Shown here one piece after another: positions 6,489 to 8,066 of a stretch of 8,066 nt of DNA. The stretch is from Chloroflexota bacterium (GTDB lineage: Bacteria; Chloroflexota; Anaerolineae; Anaerolineales; UBA4823), in assembly GCA_030669775.1 (NCBI GenBank), contig DAOVCZ010000074.1, positions 1-8,066 of the forward strand, given 5' to 3'. Under the pieces are notes generated by a model. It made no database searches. It saw only the letters and a list, made by a program, of their open reading frames with translations, and had not been told where the DNA came from. Each line of letters opens with the position of its first letter. Within the stretch, counting starts at the first letter, position 1. Position numbers and translations under genes: made by a program.

Positions 6489-6616
6489 GCCCAACTGGCG
6501 GAAGTTGAGCTGCCCCTCCAAGCAGGGCTGCGCCGAAGGTGCAAGCCCAGCGCAGTGAGGCGGAGCGGAGCGCAATCCGAGCGCAGCGAGGAGGCCTGCT
6601 CCAATGGGGGTTAGGC
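6489..6616 (-). other. Integron attC-like recombination site 1
   Basis: Read on the - strand, the site begins with GCCTAAC (6616-6610), matching R'' consensus RYYYAAC, and ends with GTTGGGC (6495-6489), matching R' consensus GTTRRRY. The 128-bp length is within the known attC range. After a five-base spacer, TTGGAGC (6604-6598) faces GCTCAA (6511-6506) with one extra base on the L'' side, as in genuine attC hairpins. Internally, AGCAGG (6521-6526) with CCTGCT (6595-6600) and GCTGCGC (6528-6534) with GCGCAGC (6581-6587) are perfect complements, so the single strand folds into a long imperfect hairpin. An unrelated GC-rich repeat remains possible, since CCCC/GGGG pairing offers a competing fold. 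Confidence 0.5.
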
Positions 6617-6653
6617 GGAGGCGACGTTGCGCTAGCGACGAGCCGAAGCCTCC
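6617..6653. repeat. GC-rich cruciform-type hairpin
   Basis: The outer stem GGAGGC (6617-6622) pairs with GCCTCC (6648-6653). Inside, CGTTGC (6625-6630) pairs with GCGACG (6635-6640) around GCTA, with one G-T pair. It directly abuts the outer end of attC-like site 1. No T-run follows on either strand, so it is not a canonical terminator. Confidence 0.6.
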
Positions 6654-6673
6654 CATTAGGTCAACTTCCGCCA

Positions 6674-6701
6674 TTAAGCGAGATGCGAGCGTCTCGCTTA
6701 A
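6674..6701. repeat. Perfect 10-bp inverted repeat
   Basis: TTAAGCGAGA (6674-6683) and TCTCGCTTAA (6692-6701) are exact complements with an 8-base loop. The right arm overlaps the inner end of attC-like site 2, and the left arm begins right after the 13-bp repeat TCAACTTCCGCCA (6661-6673). It may be cassette-junction structure or a bidirectional terminator lacking a T-run. Confidence 0.7.
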
Positions 6702-6820
6702 GCTAAAGTTAACCTGCCAAACCGCTTCACTGAACCTGATACATGCACATAACTTTAAATTTCTCCACCGAACTTCAACTGAAACACGACGGTTTGGTCA
6801 AGTTGAACTTTTTGTTAGGC
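6696..6820 (-). other. Integron attC-like recombination site 2, degenerate R' box
   Basis: On the - strand it opens with GCCTAAC (6820-6814), a full R'' match, and folds back on itself. AACTTGACCAAACCG (6804-6790) pairs with the complement of AACCTGCCAAACCG (6711-6724), and AAAGTT (6811-6806) pairs with the complement of AAAGTT (6705-6710). Relative to the opposite arm, two single bases (C6805 and A6798) are unpaired, both on the L'' side and 7 bases apart, a pattern known as extrahelical bases in attC hairpins. The terminal box CTTAAGC (6702-6696) departs from GTTRRRY at the first G, so the site may be inactive. It lies 59 bp past the stop of the radical SAM gene, the usual place of a cassette's attC. 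Confidence 0.45.
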
Positions 6821-6829
6821 GTATTTTGA

Positions 6830-6883
6830 GTAAGATTGATGCGTTTTCAATACCGAAGCATTCGTACATTCAATCAATCTTAC
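6830..6883. repeat. 11-bp perfect inverted repeat at the 3' end of the radical SAM gene
   Basis: GTAAGATTGAT (6830-6840) and ATCAATCTTAC (6873-6883) are exact complements separated by 32 bases. The right arm contains the radical SAM gene's TAA stop (6882-6880). The long loop holds a small CGAA/TTCG hairpin. No T-run follows on the - strand, so a terminator role is unproven; it could protect the mRNA 3' end or mark a cassette boundary. Confidence 0.6.
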
Positions 6884-8064
6884 AGAACCACTTTTTCCGG
6901 CCACGGCTCTTGCTTCGAAGTTCCCCAGAGCTTGCTAATATATTCTATTGAGAATAAGTCCTCAAGCGCATGCAGCCAATAAGTGCCCTTATCGGAAAGA
7001 ACTACCTGCTCCCCATCATCCTTTAAGAATCCGAGGAGAGCTAATGGCTTCACATATTTTCCATACACCCTATCAAAATCCTTCCCAAATCTTTTCTTGA
7101 AATCCTTTTTTTCGAATCTTGTTTCGTAAATCCTCCAGTAGAGCCAGCCCGCCATTTGCGTATTTTCTGACAGATCAAGCGATAGTGCGGTGGCCACTCC
7201 CCCATTTTCAAGGGCTTTGATATACTCAGCAACACTGAAGGTGTTGAGGTAAAAAACGTCCTTAAGGTAAGAGCCTCCACTTGCACCAAGCCCAATGTAG
7301 AGAGGCACTGTAACAGAACAGTACTTTGGAATTCCTTTCTTTGTGAACGCCCAAACAGAAGTTCTTTCAAAGCCTGCATCGTAAAATATATCCTCCAGAA
7401 TGCCAAGCATTTTTCGTCTCTTTAGTATGGTAGATACATTGTAATTGCTCTCCTTAGAGTTTGCTCCCATTTTAGTATATGGGAATCTAAAAAGGGGATA
7501 AGCTGCGATTTGATCAACATCCATGCCAACCAAAGCCTGACCTGCTTGCTCTACTTCGCTATAAGTCTGGTCCGGTAATGCAAAAATAAAGTCTGCATTG
7601 ACACATTCAAAGTTCATATTAACAGCACGTTCAACTGCGGCTTCTACCTCTTCTACGGTATATGGTCTTTTTAGTGTCCTTAAGTGCCTTTCCTGCAGGG
7701 CCTCTACACCTATGCTAAGATGTCTAACACCCATAGCAACAATGTCATGGAGATTTTCTGATGTTAAATGATTTGGATGGCTTTCCATATGGATATCACA
7801 TTGCACATTAAAGATATGAAAGATATACTCTAGTATCTCTGCAAGGCCTGTTTGAAGCATTGTTGTAGGAGTTCCTCCACCAATATAAAGGGAAGTAACA
7901 GGCCTATCACCAACCACTTCAGAATAGAAGTCAATTTCTCTCTTAACAGCGACTGTGTATCTTTCTGCTTCCTCAGGATTATAGATCTCTTTATTATAAG
8001 GGCAGTAAGGGCATATTTGATTACAAAATGGGATATGAAGATAAATCCCTAATTCATCTATATC
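6880..8064 (-). CDS. HemW-like radical SAM protein (coproporphyrinogen III oxidase-like family), 5' partial
   Basis: The frame is open to the right edge, so the start is off-window and the GTG at 7917 is internal. The visible N-terminus reads GIYLHIPFCNQICPYCPYNK, with the iron-sulfur motif CX3CX2C (codons at 8025-8023, 8013-8011, 8004-8002). Then follow SLYIGGGTPT (SAM-binding GGE-like motif), a MESHPNHL strand, LSIGVEALQERHL in place of HemW's SIGxQS, FIFALPDQT in place of the DLMYGLPGQT-type motif, and YIGLGASGGSY. A C-terminal ~100-residue winged-helix-like region resembles the HemW C-terminal domain. 395 residues are visible, so it is nearly full length. The family includes heme chaperone HemW and anaerobic heme-degrading HutW/ChuW enzymes; the changed motifs and CPYCPYNK make a true HemW role uncertain. 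The gene is visibly AT-richer than genes left of 5600 and uses more ATA, AGA and AGG codons, suggesting transfer. An attC-like site follows it, consistent with a gene cassette. Confidence 0.88.
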   Translation of the reverse strand, partial: DIDELGIYLHIPFCNQICPYCPYNKEIYNPEEAERYTVAVKREIDFYSEVVGDRPVTSLYIGGGTPTTMLQTGLAEILEYIFHIFNVQCDIHMESHPNHLTSENLHDIVAMGVRHLSIGVEALQERHLRTLKRPYTVEEVEAAVERAVNMNFECVNADFIFALPDQTYSEVEQAGQALVGMDVDQIAAYPLFRFPYTKMGANSKESNYNVSTILKRRKMLGILEDIFYDAGFERTSVWAFTKKGIPKYCSVTVPLYIGLGASGGSYLKDVFYLNTFSVAEYIKALENGGVATALSLDLSENTQMAGWLYWRIYETRFEKKDFKKRFGKDFDRVYGKYVKPLALLGFLKDDGEQVVLSDKGTYWLHALEDLFSIEYISKLWGTSKQEPWPEKVVL

Positions 8065-8066
8065 CT

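Noticed and set aside
6474..6674. 66-codon - strand frame and a 115-codon + strand frame (6604-6951) through the repeat block
   Set aside because: Both are translations of palindromic attC-like DNA, Arg/Ser/Pro-rich with no ribosome-binding site or recognisable domain.

Overview
The window reads as bacterial chromosome, probably from a Chloroflexota (Anaerolineae-like) genome or metagenome bin. This placement is inference from the style of several proteins: the tyrosine recombinase N-terminus, the PfkB kinase start, the MshA-like glycosyltransferase and the serine hydrolase with a peptidoglycan-binding domain. No rRNA or other strong marker is present.

Left part, 1 to about 5604: compact, intact genes of moderate GC. 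On the + strand are the 3' end of an exported class-A-beta-lactamase-fold serine hydrolase (2-1195, beginning left of the window) and an alanine dehydrogenase/PNT-superfamily dehydrogenase (1428-2573). Convergent to these, on the - strand, lie a GT4 glycosyltransferase (5543-4293), a TrmB-type regulator (4218-3430) and a VIT1/CCC1-type metal transporter (3360-2611). The regulator has a near-consensus promoter just behind the glycosyltransferase stop and a palindrome over its expected transcription start. The 69-bp gap between regulator and transporter is mostly a four-copy 17-bp tandem repeat that begins inside the regulator's last codons.

Middle, 5605 to about 6459: a scar of mobile-element activity. 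The first 38 bases of a tRNA-Thr(CGT) gene stop at the end of the anticodon loop. They are followed by a tyrosine recombinase fragment without a proper start, with an in-frame TGA and without its C-terminal catalytic half. This runs head-on into the first ~70 codons of a PfkB-type sugar kinase on the other strand.

Right part, 6489-8066: a dense block of inverted repeats with two integron attC-like sites in the same (-) orientation (6489-6616 and 6696-6820). Directly behind the second site sits an AT-richer HemW-like radical SAM gene (6880 to beyond the right edge), arranged like a gene cassette with its own attC. No integron integrase is visible, so the arrangement resembles an integrase-less attC cluster.

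The most novel-looking items are the attC-like array with its nested inverted repeats, the split tRNA with recombinase remnant, and the tandem repeat whose every unit is a start-stop-overlapping mini-ORF between a TrmB regulator and a metal transporter.
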